Of a stretch of 7,958 bases of DNA, positions 1 to 7,100 are shown in pieces. The stretch's first letter is position 1, and each line of letters begins with the position of its first letter. Under the pieces are notes generated by a model. The model made no database searches. It was not told the origin of the DNA and was given only the letters and a program-made list of their open reading frames with translations. The stretch spans positions 1-7,958 of the forward strand of contig CAJUQU010000176.1 of the NCBI GenBank assembly GCA_910588595.1, in the 5' to 3' direction. The translations under genes and the position numbers were made by a program. Source of the DNA: an uncultured Lachnospiraceae bacterium. Its GTDB lineage: Bacteria > Bacillota_A > Clostridia > Lachnospirales > Lachnospiraceae.

Positions 1-1085
1 TTCCCGATCGCCCCCACCTTGTGGATATTCTCGACGCCAAGGTGCACGCAGCCCGGACCGATCGACTCGCTGAGCCCGTAGTTCGTGTCGTACTGATGAT
101 GCGGAAACACTTTTTTCCAGCGCTGTATCAGGCTCTGCGGGACCGGCTGCGCGCCGATGTGCATCAGTCTCCACTGGGAAAGCTCGTAATCCGCAAGCCG
201 GATGTCGCCCCTGTCGATCGCGTCGAGGATGTCCTGCGCCCACGGCACCAGCAGCCACACGATCGTGCACCTCTCTTTCGACACGGCGTCCAGGATAAAC
301 TCCGGCTTTGTCCCTTTCAGCAGGACTGCCCTGCCGCCCTCCAGAAAACTTCCGAACCAGTGCATCTTCGCCCCGGTGTGGTAGAGCGGCGGGATGCACA
401 GGAACACATCCTGCTTCGTCTGCCCGTGGTGGTTCTGCTCCACCTTGCACGCGTGCATCAGACTCTCATGGTTATGCAGGATCGCTTTCGGAAAACCTGT
501 CGTGCCCGACGAGAAATAGATCGCGGCATCGTCCGCGTCCGTCAGCGCGATCATCGGCGTCTGGCTCGAACAGTTCGCCGTGAGGCTGTTGTAGTCCTCC
601 GCAAAGCTCGGGCAATTGTCTCCTGCAAAAAATAACAGTCGCTTTTTACTGATATTCTCCGCGATCTCTTCCACGCGCCCGATAAATTCCGATCCGAATA
701 CCAGGACATCGACCTCCGCCAGATCCAGGCAGTACTCGATCTCGTCCGGCGCGTACCGGAAATTGAGCGGCACGGCGAGCGCCCCCGTCTTCAATATGCC
801 GAAATAGATCGGAAGCCACTCGAGGCAGTTCATCAGCAGGACCGCCACCTTGTCCCCCTTCCTGATGCCTCTCTGGATCAGCAGATTGGCAAAGCGGTTC
901 GCCTTCTCATTAAAGACGCTCCACGTGATCTCCCTGCGGTAGTGCGTGACCGGATTGGGCTCCATCAGCTCATATTCCTTCCACGTCACGCGCCGTGTCT
1001 CCTTGATCTCGGGATTGATCTCCACGAGACAGATATCGTTCCCGTACAGTTTGCAGTTTCTCTCTAAAATGTCCGTGATTGGCAT
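1..1085 (-). CDS. AMP-dependent acyl-CoA synthetase/ligase (ANL superfamily), 5' part only
   Basis: This enzyme should activate a carboxylic acid with ATP to an acyl-adenylate and transfer it to CoA in the cytoplasm. The minus-strand frame stays open from an ATG at 1085 to the window edge, giving 361 residues beginning MPITDILERNCKLYG; the C-terminal part lies outside. The adenylate-forming P-loop is visible as SSGTTGFPK at residues 192-200. The motif YGLSES at 336-341 matches the family's YGxTE aromatic-acid/ATP-binding motif, with S in place of T. A stretch PPLYHTGAKMHWFGSFLEGG lies between them, as in fatty-acid and crotonobetaine-type CoA ligases. The start is supported by an AAGGAG ribosome binding site (1094-1099) eight bases upstream. 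It is transcribed divergently from iorAB. The substrate cannot be read from the sequence; an aryl or medium-chain acid is a guess from the neighbourhood. The family call is firm. Confidence 0.93.
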   Translation of the reverse strand, partial: MPITDILERNCKLYGNDICLVEINPEIKETRRVTWKEYELMEPNPVTHYRREITWSVFNEKANRFANLLIQRGIRKGDKVAVLLMNCLEWLPIYFGILKTGALAVPLNFRYAPDEIEYCLDLAEVDVLVFGSEFIGRVEEIAENISKKRLLFFAGDNCPSFAEDYNSLTANCSSQTPMIALTDADDAAIYFSSGTTGFPKAILHNHESLMHACKVEQNHHGQTKQDVFLCIPPLYHTGAKMHWFGSFLEGGRAVLLKGTKPEFILDAVSKERCTIVWLLVPWAQDILDAIDRGDIRLADYELSQWRLMHIGAQPVPQSLIQRWKKVFPHHQYDTNYGLSESIGPGCVHLGVENIHKVGAIG

Positions 1086-1163
1086 TGTAGTTACTCCTTT
1101 TATCCGTTTTATAATTCTTTACCAGCCGCGCTGTCATCGCTCCTGCATGGCATACTTATAGAT

Positions 1164-1192
1164 ATTATGCCACTTTAAAGCATCAAAGTAAA
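1164..1192 (-). promoter_or_regulatory. Predicted sigma-A promoter for the acyl-CoA synthetase gene
   Basis: On the minus strand a -35 TTTACT (1187-1192, 4/6 match to TTGACA) and a -10 CATAAT (1164-1169, 5/6 match to TATAAT) are separated by exactly 17 bp. The base context before the -10 is TGG. The expected transcript start is near 1157, giving a leader of about 70 nt before the ATG at 1085. This is a match to consensus only; no start has been measured. Confidence 0.55.
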
Positions 1193-1354
1193 CCTGTTTT
1201 TCATTTTTCAGCTGCTAATTTTTCAAACACGCTCTAGTACACCGTTTTCTCCGACTAACAGGAAACCGAAGACTGAACTGTTGTTACTGTTCACGCCAAC
1301 TAATTCTGACACAATTTTATGTAATGAAGGCGTAAACAGCAACCCATTTGCACA

Positions 1355-1380
1355 CAAAATGCTAAAGTGCAAGCATTTTG
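1355..1380. repeat. Inverted repeat CAAAATGC / GCATTTTG
   Basis: An 8-bp perfect inverted repeat (1355-1362 and 1373-1380) has a 10-nt centre, about 80 bp upstream of the iorA -35 element. No U-run follows directly, so it does not look like a terminator. It could be an operator half-site pair or an incidental hairpin in the spacer. Confidence 0.45.
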
Positions 1381-1445
1381 GCGCACGTTTTTCACTACTT
1401 TTATTGACGAGTAAACAGTAACGAACTGTTACGAAGATTTTGTAA

Positions 1446-1457
1446 ATTTTGCAAAAT
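1446..1457. promoter_or_regulatory. 12-bp perfect palindrome just upstream of the iorA -35 (possible operator)
   Basis: The sequence ATTTTGCAAAAT reads the same on both strands and ends three bases before the -35 hexamer of the predicted iorA promoter. That is a typical place for an activator or repressor site. It only loosely resembles the CodY box AATTTTCWGAAAATT, because the central bases and spacing differ. AT-rich palindromes of this size can arise by chance, so the operator role is inference. Confidence 0.3.
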
Positions 1458-1460
1458 AAA

Positions 1461-1489
1461 TTGACGTATTCCCTTTTTTTCACTATCAT
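1461..1489 (+). promoter_or_regulatory. Predicted sigma-A promoter for iorAB
   Basis: A -35 TTGACG (1461-1466, 5/6) and a -10 TATCAT (1484-1489, 5/6) are spaced by 17 bp, which is close to ideal. The transcript should start around 1495-1497, about 77 nt before the iorA ATG. A second TTGACG at 1404-1409 lacks a suitable -10. This is the best promoter match in the window on sequence alone. Confidence 0.7.
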
Positions 1490-1498
1490 ATTAATAGG

Positions 1499-1535
1499 AA
1501 CGGCTGCCACAGGCAAACAACAGCCGTTATTTTTT
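1499..1535 (+). terminator. Terminator-like hairpin at the 5' end of the iorA leader
   Basis: AACGGCTG (1499-1506) pairs perfectly with CAGCCGTT (1521-1528) around a 14-nt loop and is followed by A and six T residues (1530-1535), the shape of an intrinsic terminator pointing toward iorA. It starts only a few bases after the predicted transcript start and ends about 37 nt before the ATG. No gene reads into it from the left on this strand, so it does not close an upstream gene. It is either an attenuator of iorAB or a 5' stabilising hairpin. Bases 1523-1528 (GCCGTT) can also pair with AACGGC at 1548-1553, which would exclude the first stem. Confidence 0.6.
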
Positions 1536-1572
1536 AGGAATTTGCAAAACGGCAACAGAAAGGAAGCAACAA

Positions 1573-3309
1573 ATGAGCGAAACAAAAATCATGCTGGGCA
1601 ATGAGGCGATTGCCCGCGGTGCCTATGAGGCCGGCGTCAAAGTGTCGAGCGCTTACCCCGGAACTCCCAGCACCGAGATCAGTGAGAATATCGTAAAATA
1701 CCCGGAGATCTACGCAGAGTGGGCACCCAACGAGAAGGTTGCCATGGAAGTCGCCATCGGCGCATCCATCAGCGGCGTGCGCGCCATGGCATCCATGAAA
1801 ATGGTCGGTGTCAACGTGGCGAGCGACCCGCTCTACACCGTATCCTACATCGGGGCAAACGGCGGGCTTGTCCTTGCAGCCGCCGACGATCCCGGTCTCT
1901 ACTCCTCCCAGAATGAACAGGACTCCCGCTGTGTGGCGCGTGTGGCGCAGGTGCCCGTGCTCGAGCCGTCCGACTCGCAGGAGGCAAAGGACTTCACAAA
2001 GCTCGCCTTTGAGTACAGCGAGCGATACGATACACCTGTTATGGTAAGGACGACGACAAGGCTTGCGCACTCGCAGGGTCCCGTCACCCTCGAGGAGAGA
2101 CAGGAGATCCCCGATAAGCCCTACGAGCGCAGCGCGGCAAAGCATGTCATGATGCCGGCGAACGCAAAAGGCCGTCATGTACACGTGGAAAACCGCCTGA
2201 GACAAATGGCGGAGGATGCCTGCGATTTTGCAATCAATAAGGCCATCTACAAAGACACCTCCGTCGGTTTCATCACCAGCGGTATACCCTATACATACGT
2301 CGCGGAGGCGATGCCGGAAGCCAGCGTGCTAAAACTTGGTCTTGTGCACCCCCTGCCGCGGAAACTGATCGAAGAGTTTGCCTCCAAGGTCGATAAACTC
2401 TATATTTTCGAGGAGCTTGAGCCGCTGATCGAGGAGCAGGTCCGATCGTGGGGGATCGACTGTATCGGCAAGGAACTCTTTACACTGCAGGGCGAGTACA
2501 GCGCCAACATGATCCGCGAGCGCGTCCTCGGCATGAAGATCGAGACCGCCGTGCCCGCACAGGTTCCGGCACGTCCCCCGATCCTCTGCCCCGGCTGTCC
2601 GCACAGGAGCACATTCTCCGTCCTGAAGAAACTCGGCATCCACGGCGCCGGCGATATCGGGTGTTATACACTCGGCGCAGTCGCGCCGCTGAACGTCATC
2701 GACACGACAGTGTGCATGGGCGCTTCCATCTCCACGCTGCACGGCATGGAGAAAGCAAAGGGCAAGGATTACATCAAAAACTGGGTTGCCCTGATCGGCG
2801 ACTCCACCTTCCTCCACACAGGCGTCAACTCCCTGATGAACATGGTGTACAACCAGTCCACCGGCACCGTGCTGATCCTCGACAACTCCACCACAGGCAT
2901 GACGGGACATCAGGATCACGCAGCCACCGGCAAGATGCTCAACGGCAAGGAGACCAAAGCGATCAGCCTCTACCACCTGTGCAAGGCGATCGGCGTCGAG
3001 CATGTGTACGAAGTCGATGCGTTTGACATTGATGAGCTGGAAACCGTCGTGAAGCGCGAGACCGCACGCGAAGAGGTCTCTGTCATCATCGTCTGTGCCC
3101 CCTGTGCCCTCCTGAAATCACAGGCTACCAAGGCAAAGTGCATTGCCATCCCTGACAAGTGCAAAAAATGCGGCATGTGTCTCATTCCAGGCTGTCCTGC
3201 CCTCACCAAAAACGAGGACGGAACCGTCACGATCGACGACACCCTGTGCAACGGCTGTGGTCTGTGCATGAAACGCTGCAAATTTGACGCGATCAAGCGT
3301 GTGGAATAA
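1573..3309 (+). CDS. iorA: Indolepyruvate:ferredoxin oxidoreductase, alpha subunit
   Basis: This is the thiamine-diphosphate and iron-sulfur subunit of the enzyme that oxidatively decarboxylates aryl pyruvates to aryl-acetyl-CoA, reducing ferredoxin. The 578-residue length is near the usual family size. In order: an N-terminal pyrimidine-binding domain with SAYPGTPSTEI (residues 26-36); CPGCPHR at 339-345; the thiamine-diphosphate domain with GDSTF at 409-413 followed by LDNSTTGMTG (D437, N438); and a C-terminal ferredoxin domain with two 4Fe-4S Cys sets, C530/C533/C536/C541 and C559/C562/C565/C569. The last cysteine of the second set is followed by K rather than the usual P. The start at 1573 has an AAAGGAAG ribosome binding site (1559-1566). 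iorB follows after 31 bp, so the two are very likely co-transcribed from the promoter at 1461-1489. Sequence cannot settle which aryl pyruvate is preferred. Confidence 0.96.
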   Translation: MSETKIMLGNEAIARGAYEAGVKVSSAYPGTPSTEISENIVKYPEIYAEWAPNEKVAMEVAIGASISGVRAMASMKMVGVNVASDPLYTVSYIGANGGLVLAAADDPGLYSSQNEQDSRCVARVAQVPVLEPSDSQEAKDFTKLAFEYSERYDTPVMVRTTTRLAHSQGPVTLEERQEIPDKPYERSAAKHVMMPANAKGRHVHVENRLRQMAEDACDFAINKAIYKDTSVGFITSGIPYTYVAEAMPEASVLKLGLVHPLPRKLIEEFASKVDKLYIFEELEPLIEEQVRSWGIDCIGKELFTLQGEYSANMIRERVLGMKIETAVPAQVPARPPILCPGCPHRSTFSVLKKLGIHGAGDIGCYTLGAVAPLNVIDTTVCMGASISTLHGMEKAKGKDYIKNWVALIGDSTFLHTGVNSLMNMVYNQSTGTVLILDNSTTGMTGHQDHAATGKMLNGKETKAISLYHLCKAIGVEHVYEVDAFDIDELETVVKRETAREEVSVIIVCAPCALLKSQATKAKCIAIPDKCKKCGMCLIPGCPALTKNEDGTVTIDDTLCNGCGLCMKRCKFDAIKRVE

Positions 3310-3340
3310 GAATGACTTTACATGGAGGTATATATAAATA

Positions 3341-3910
3341 ATGACTACTAAAAATATAATGATCGTAGGCGTGGGCGGTCAGGGTACACTGCTCACAAGC
3401 CGTATCCTTGGCGGTATCATCACAAAGGCAGGCTATGACGTAAAGCTCTCCGAGGTACACGGCATGGCACAGCGCGGCGGAAGTGTCGTCACTTTCGTGC
3501 GCTACGGCGACACTGTCGCGGAACCCATCGTCGAGGAGGGACAGGCGGACGTGCTGATCGCTTTTGAGAGACTCGAGGCGCTGCGCTACGCCCATTTTCT
3601 GAAAAAGGACGGCGTCATCATCGTAAATGACCAGCGGATCGATCCGATCACCGTTGTGACGGGCGCCGCAAAATATCCTGAAAATATCATTGAAGATCTG
3701 AAAAAAGACTACAACGTAGTCGATGTCAATGCCATGGAAGAGGCGAAAAAGCTTGGAAATTCCAAGGTGTTCAACACGATCATCGTCGGTGTCGCAGCAA
3801 AGCGCATGGATTTTGAGAAAAGCCAGTGGCTTGAAGTCATCGAAGCCACCGTTCCGCCCAAAACCGTCGAGATCAACAAGGCAGCATTCGAAGCCGGTTA
3901 TGCGATGTAG
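3341..3910 (+). CDS. iorB: Indolepyruvate:ferredoxin oxidoreductase, beta subunit
   Basis: This small partner of IorA belongs to the gamma-type domain family of 2-oxoacid:ferredoxin oxidoreductases; with IorA it forms the cytoplasmic oxygen-sensitive enzyme. The 189-residue length is usual. The N-terminal glycine motif GVGGQG is at residues 10-15, and the conserved SEVHGMAQRGGSV segment at 37-49 is the family signature. FNTIIVGVAA in the C-terminal half is also typical. GGAGG at 3324-3328 gives a ribosome binding site, with a rather long 12-nt AT-only spacing to the ATG, so translation may depend partly on IorA translation just upstream. No terminator follows the stop directly; the next feature is the palindromic element at 3915-4082. 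I see no frameshift or missing motif. Confidence 0.95.
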   Translation: MTTKNIMIVGVGGQGTLLTSRILGGIITKAGYDVKLSEVHGMAQRGGSVVTFVRYGDTVAEPIVEEGQADVLIAFERLEALRYAHFLKKDGVIIVNDQRIDPITVVTGAAKYPENIIEDLKKDYNVVDVNAMEEAKKLGNSKVFNTIIVGVAAKRMDFEKSQWLEVIEATVPPKTVEINKAAFEAGYAM

Positions 3911-3914
3911 GCAA

Positions 3915-4082
3915 ACCAGTGTACTGTCCGGATTTTATCTGGCGAAACTCCGCAGGATAAATTTTCATCAGCAAGGCGGAGAAGGGAGGCGATGCGGTTG
4001 CATCGTTGACCACCGACAACGCAGTCTGATGGAAATTTAGACATGGAGGTTTGCCTGAATATAATCCAGACAGTACACTAGT
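3915..4082. repeat. 168-bp quasi-palindromic element between iorB and carB (MITE-like or structured RNA)
   Basis: The first 57 bases (3915-3971) match the reverse complement of the last 57 (4026-4082) at 41 positions without a gap. The best blocks are AGTGTACTGTC (3918-3928) with GACAGTACACT (4069-4079), GGATT with AATCC just inside, and TAAATTTTCATCAG (3958-3971) with CTGATGGAAATTTA (4026-4039, one G-T pair). The 54-base centre holds its own hairpin, GGCGATGC/GCATCGTT (3988-3995 and 4000-4007, GGTT loop). A competing local pair, CTCCGC (3948-3953) with GCGGAG (3976-3981), is also possible. I see no target-site duplication and no transposase. It may be a miniature inverted-repeat element or the RNA structure separating iorAB from carB transcription; no U-run marks it as a simple terminator. 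I do not recognise the family. Confidence 0.75.
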
Positions 4083-4117
4083 ATTCGTCACTGTCAATAT
4101 ACGATATAAGCTCCCGG

Positions 4118-4168
4118 AGCCTCTCTGTATCTGTCATTGCGAGAAGATTTATGAGATTCCGAGAGGCT
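4118..4168 (+). promoter_or_regulatory. Long-range hairpin in the carB leader
   Basis: AGCCTCTC (4118-4125) is perfectly complementary to GAGAGGCT (4161-4168), with 35 nt between. The 3' arm lies 25 nt ahead of the carB ATG and just upstream of its ribosome binding site (GGAGG, 4183-4187), which stays outside the stem. A short dyad, GCTCCCGGAGC (4110-4120), overlaps the 5' arm and could compete with it. The arm GAGAGGCT resembles the end of the PyrR-binding loop consensus, but the fit is incomplete. No terminator follows. A regulatory role is inference. Confidence 0.4.
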
Positions 4169-4193
4169 ACACTATGAAATATGGAGGTTTATT

Positions 4194-7100
4194 ATGCCGA
4201 AAAGAAATGATATCAACAAAGTTTTAATAATCGGTTCCGGTCCAATCATCATCGGACAGGCGTGTGAATTTGACTATTCCGGAACACAGGCGTGCAAAGC
4301 CCTCAGGAAACTCGGTTATGAGATCGTGCTCGTCAACTCAAACCCTGCAACCATCATGACCGACCCGGAGATCGCAGATGTGACTTACATCGAACCGCTA
4401 AATGTCCGCCGCTTAGAGCAGATCATCGCAAAAGAGCGGCCGGATGCACTCCTGCCAAACCTTGGAGGTCAGTCCGGCTTAAACCTCTGTTCCGAGCTTG
4501 CCAAGGAAGGCGTCCTTGACAAGTACCACGTGCAGGTGATCGGCGTGCAGGTCGATGCCATCGAGCGCGGCGAGGACCGTATCGAGTTCAAGAAATCCAT
4601 GGACGCCATCGGCATCGAGATGGCGAGAAGCGAGGTCTCCTACAGCGTCGAGGAGGCGCTTGCCATCGCCGACAGACTCGGATATCCTGTCGTGCTGCGC
4701 CCCGCATACACCATGGGCGGCGCAGGCGGCGGACTCGTCTACAATAAGGAAGAACTTCGCACAGTCTGCACGCGCGGTCTGCAGGCAAGCCTCGTCGGAC
4801 AGGTGCTCGTCGAGGAATCGATCCTCGGCTGGGAAGAACTAGAGCTCGAGATCGTCCGCGACGCCGAGGGCAACATGATCACGGTCTGCTTTATCGAGAA
4901 CATCGATCCCCTGGGCACGCACACCGGAGACTCCTTCTGCTCCGCTCCCATGCTCACGATCTCCGAGGAGCTCCAGAAAAGGCTGCAGGAGCAGGCGTAC
5001 CGCATCGTGGATTCCGTCAAGGTGATCGGCGGCACCAACGTGCAGTTTGCCCACGATCCCGTCACGGACCGCATCGTCGTGATCGAGATCAACCCCAGAA
5101 CCTCCCGCTCCTCCGCGCTTGCCTCCAAAGCAACCGGATTTCCGATCGCGCTCGTCTCCGCCATGCTCGCGGCAGGGCTGACACTCAAGGACATCGAGTG
5201 CGGCAAGTACGGCACTTTGGACAAGTACGTTCCCGACGGCGACTACGTCGTGATCAAGTTCGCGCGCTGGGCGTTTGAAAAGTTCAAGGGCGTGGAGGAC
5301 AAGCTCGGCACGCAGATGCGCGCTGTCGGTGAGGTCATGAGCATCGGCAAGACCTACAAAGAGGCGTTCCAAAAGGCGATCCGAAGCCTCGAGACCGGCA
5401 GATACGGGCTTGGACACGCTAAGGACTACGATACAAAGACGAAGGAAGAACTGCTACTCATGCTCGCGCATCCCTCGAGTGACCGCCATTTTATCATGTA
5501 CGAGGCACTGCGCAAGGGCGCGACTGTCGATGAGATCTTCGACATCACCAAAGTAAAGCACTATTTTGTCAGACAGATGCAGGAGCTTGTCGAGGAGGAG
5601 GAATCGCTCGCTCGGTCAAAAGGCTCCCTGCCGGCAGACGAAGCGTTGATCTCTGCCAAGAAAAACGGTTTTTCTGACAAATATCTGAGCCAGATCCTGG
5701 AGATTCCGGAAGATGCCATCAGAGCTAAACGGATCGAACTCGGCGTCGAGGAGGCATGGGAAGGTGTCCACGTGAGCGGCACCCCCGACAGTGCATACTA
5801 CTACTCCACCTACAACGCGGCGGACAAAAACCCCGTCTCGGACAAGCCAAAGATCATGATCCTCGGCGGCGGACCGAACAGGATCGGTCAGGGAATCGAG
5901 TTTGACTACTGCTGCGTCCATGCTTCATTGGCGCTAAAAGAGCTCGGCTTTGAGACGATCATCGTCAACTGCAATCCGGAGACTGTCTCAACGGACTATG
6001 ATACGTCTGACAAGCTCTACTTCGAACCGCTCACGCTGGAAGATGTGCTGAGCATCTACCACAAAGAAAAGCCGCTCGGCGTCATCGCTCAGTTCGGCGG
6101 TCAGACACCGCTCAACCTGGCATCGGAGCTCGAAAAAAATGGCGTAAAGATCCTCGGCACGCCCCCCTCCGTGATCGATCTCGCGGAGGACCGCGACCAG
6201 TTCCGCTCCATGATGGACAAGCTCGGCATCCCGATGCCGGAGGCAGGCATGGCTACCACCGTCGAGGAGGCGCTTGAGATCGCCAGGAACATCGGCTACC
6301 CGGTCATGGTTCGTCCGTCTTATGTATTGGGAGGTCGTGGAATGGAGGTCGTATACGACGACGAGAGCATGGCAGGGTACATGAATGCGGCAGTCGGCGT
6401 GACACCCGACAGACCGATCCTGATCGACCGTTTCTTAAACCATGCGCTCGAGTGCGAAGCGGACGCGATCAGCGACGGCACACACGCCTTTGTGCCCGCC
6501 GTCATGGAACACATTGAGCTTGCGGGCGTCCATTCCGGCGACTCCGCCTGCATAATCCCGAGCGTGCACATCAGCGAGGAAAACGTTGCCACGATCAAGG
6601 AGTACACGAAAAAGATCGCGGAGGAAATGCACGTCAAGGGTCTGATGAACATGCAGTACGCTATAGAAAAGGGCAAGGTCTATGTGCTTGAGGCAAACCC
6701 GCGCGCATCGCGGACAGTGCCGCTCGTCTCCAAAGTGTGCAATATCCGCATGGTGCCGCTCGCAACCGACATCATCACCTCGGAGATCACCTCGCGCCCG
6801 TCTCCCGTATCGGATCTGAGGGAGAAGGAAATACCGTACTACGGCGTGAAAGAGGCTGTCTTCCCGTTCAACATGTTCCCGGAAGTCGATCCGGTGCTCG
6901 GACCAGAGATGCGCTCGACCGGCGAAGTGCTCGGACTGTCGCCCTACTACGGCGAGGCGTTCTACAAGGCACAGGAAGCCACCCAGACACAGCTGCCGCT
7001 CAAAGGAACAGTCCTGATCTCCGTCAACGGCAAGGACAAACCGGAAGTCGTCGAGATCGCACAGCTGTTCCACGACGCAGGGTTTGAGATCCTCGCAACC

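Larger units (their letters stand above)
1086..1572. other. Divergent intergenic region between the acyl-CoA synthetase and iorA
   Basis: This 487-bp AT-rich spacer separates two genes pointing away from each other. It holds a predicted promoter for each side, an inverted repeat at 1355-1380, a 12-bp palindrome at 1446-1457, the 8-bp direct repeat GAACTGTT (1275-1282 and 1423-1430), and a terminator-like hairpin at 1499-1535. The one long minus-strand reading frame here (1223-1585) has no ribosome binding site or recognisable protein features and overlaps the start of iorA. I see no gene in the spacer. Its length and repeats suggest regulator binding, but no specific regulator can be named. 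Confidence 0.7.

Noticed and set aside
21..635. Plus-strand open frame opposite the acyl-CoA synthetase
   Set aside because: The minus strand carries clear ANL motifs through this whole stretch. The plus-strand peptide is rich in R, H and V with no recognisable fold.
1446..1457. CodY box upstream of iorA
   Set aside because: ATTTTGCAAAAT shares only the AT flanks with the CodY consensus; the centre and spacing differ. It is kept only as an unnamed palindrome.
1223..1585. Minus-strand open frame of 120 codons in the iorA upstream region
   Set aside because: It overlaps the iorA promoter, leader and start, lacks a ribosome binding site, and its peptide shows no domain or sensible composition. 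The region is better explained as regulatory DNA.
4043..4081. 12-codon leader-like ORF (MEVCLNIIQTVH) in the palindrome
   Set aside because: It has no ribosome binding site, no run of regulatory codons, and lies fully within the inverted-repeat arm.
4051..4227. 58-codon plus-strand frame from a TTG just after GGAGG at 4045-4049
   Set aside because: The spacing from GGAGG to TTG is one base, too short for initiation. It runs through the palindrome arm and the carB leader, and it ends out of frame in carB.
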